Assembly: GCF_000963705.1 (NCBI RefSeq)
Contig: NZ_LAJY01000356.1
Span: 1 to 5,553, forward strand
DNA from: Elstera litoralis
Lineage (GTDB): Bacteria; Pseudomonadota; Alphaproteobacteria; Elsterales; Elsteraceae
Reading direction: 5' to 3'
DNA: 5,553 nt
Below are positions 5,013 through 5,553 of the stretch, one piece after another. Both the position numbers and the translations under genes were made by a program. The notes under the pieces were generated by a model. The model made no database searches and was not told the DNA's origin. It was given only the letters and a program-made list of their open reading frames with translations. Every line of letters starts with the position of its first letter. Position 1 is the first letter of the stretch.

Positions 5013-5553
5013 ATGCAGCTCAATCAGGTTCGATATTTCGTCGAAGCCGCCCGGCTCCTGAATTTCACCAAAGCTGCCGATGTTTGCTGTGTAACCCAGC
5101 CCGCCCTGACAAAAGGCATTAAAGGTCTTGAGGATGAATTGGGCGGGGCGCTGTTTCACCGTGTCCCCAAACTCGCGCTAACCGATCTGGGGCGGTCGGT
5201 TTTGCCGTTTATCGAGCAAACCTACGAGGCCGCCCGCGCGGTGCAGCGGCAAGCCCGCAGCTATCGTTCGGGCGAAACCAACCCAATTGCCATCGGCTGT
5301 GATCCCAGTGTCCCCAACCGGACCTTGCAGCCTATCCTTGCGGAACTCAGTCGCGTTTTTACCGGCATCGCGCTCAGACTCGATACCGCCGAAGAAGGCG
5401 TGGCGCTCGACGCGCTGCTAGACGGGGTTCTGGATATTCTCGTTCGCCCCTGCGACGGAGCCAGCGATAAACAGCCTCTTCATCACCTCCATCTTGTCAC
5501 CGAACCGCTCGTGCTGGTGTGCGGAACCGATCATCAGTTCGCAGGATCGGGCG
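5013..5553 (+). CDS. LysR-family transcriptional regulator, 3' end outside the window
   Basis: The first 180 codons are present and open to the window edge; a full member has about 300. Residues 1-60 form the winged helix-turn-helix: MQLNQVRYFVEAARLLNFTK, then AADVCCVTQPALTKGIKGLE and LGGALFHR, which match the family pattern (F..V.....FT.AA....TQPALS..I..LE..LG..LF.R) very closely. A linker helix follows (about 65-90), then the start of the effector-binding domain (IAIGCD at about 94-99), whose first lobe is seen to the edge (LVTEPLVLVCGTDHQF). Cys25, Cys26 and Cys98 are present, but no redox role can be claimed. The start at 5013 has only a weak AAGGCGG-like site about 11 bases upstream. It lies 67 bases after the channel gene on the same strand, so it could be co-transcribed with the cupin-channel operon or have its own promoter. 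Family is certain; target genes and inducer are unknown. Confidence 0.94.
   Translation, partial: MQLNQVRYFVEAARLLNFTKAADVCCVTQPALTKGIKGLEDELGGALFHRVPKLALTDLGRSVLPFIEQTYEAARAVQRQARSYRSGETNPIAIGCDPSVPNRTLQPILAELSRVFTGIALRLDTAEEGVALDALLDGVLDILVRPCDGASDKQPLHHLHLVTEPLVLVCGTDHQFAGSG

Overview
The window looks like chromosomal DNA from a high-GC alphaproteobacterium, most likely of the Rhodospirillales. The evidence is a class II-type aroA start next to a FYDLN-acid (TIGR02300) gene that keeps its zinc-ribbon cysteines, a tRNA-Ala(GGC) with encoded CCA, and codons strongly biased to G/C at third positions. The lineage call is inference from gene content; no 16S sequence is present.

Left part (1-1912). 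The 5' end of aroA (minus strand, shikimate pathway) diverges from the gene for a small acidic zinc-ribbon protein (479-853). The divergent intergenic region carries an extended -10 promoter candidate and, just after its predicted start site, a long bulged inverted repeat (368-422). The acidic-protein gene converges on a gene for a secreted solute-binding protein (minus strand, 926-1666), and the two share a near-perfect bidirectional terminator (876-905). Both minus-strand genes show signs of a missing base in a short homopolymer: aroA around 58-60, and the solute-binding protein's signal-peptide region around 1634-1638. This means either gene decay or base-calling errors in this sequence.

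Middle (1913-2472). A complete tRNA-Ala(GGC) gene is followed by a strong intrinsic terminator. Next come about 440 bases with no convincing gene and visibly lower GC, holding several short palindromes. This stretch contains the control region of the next operon and may include an old integration scar.

Right part (2473-5553). Three tightly packed plus-strand genes (gaps of 2 and 11 bases) encode an exported cupin, an exported NTF2/SnoaL-like protein, and a membrane channel of the MscS superfamily fused to a C-terminal cyclic-nucleotide-binding domain. A LysR-type regulator, cut by the window end, follows 67 bases later. The cassette pairs two periplasmic small-molecule-binding folds with a putatively ligand-gated inner-membrane channel and a regulator. 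The channel has His where the nucleotide-binding cassette normally has its ribose-contacting Glu, and the cupin lacks the usual metal-ligand Glu. This operon is the most interesting candidate for an uncharacterised system here; its function is not established by the sequence.
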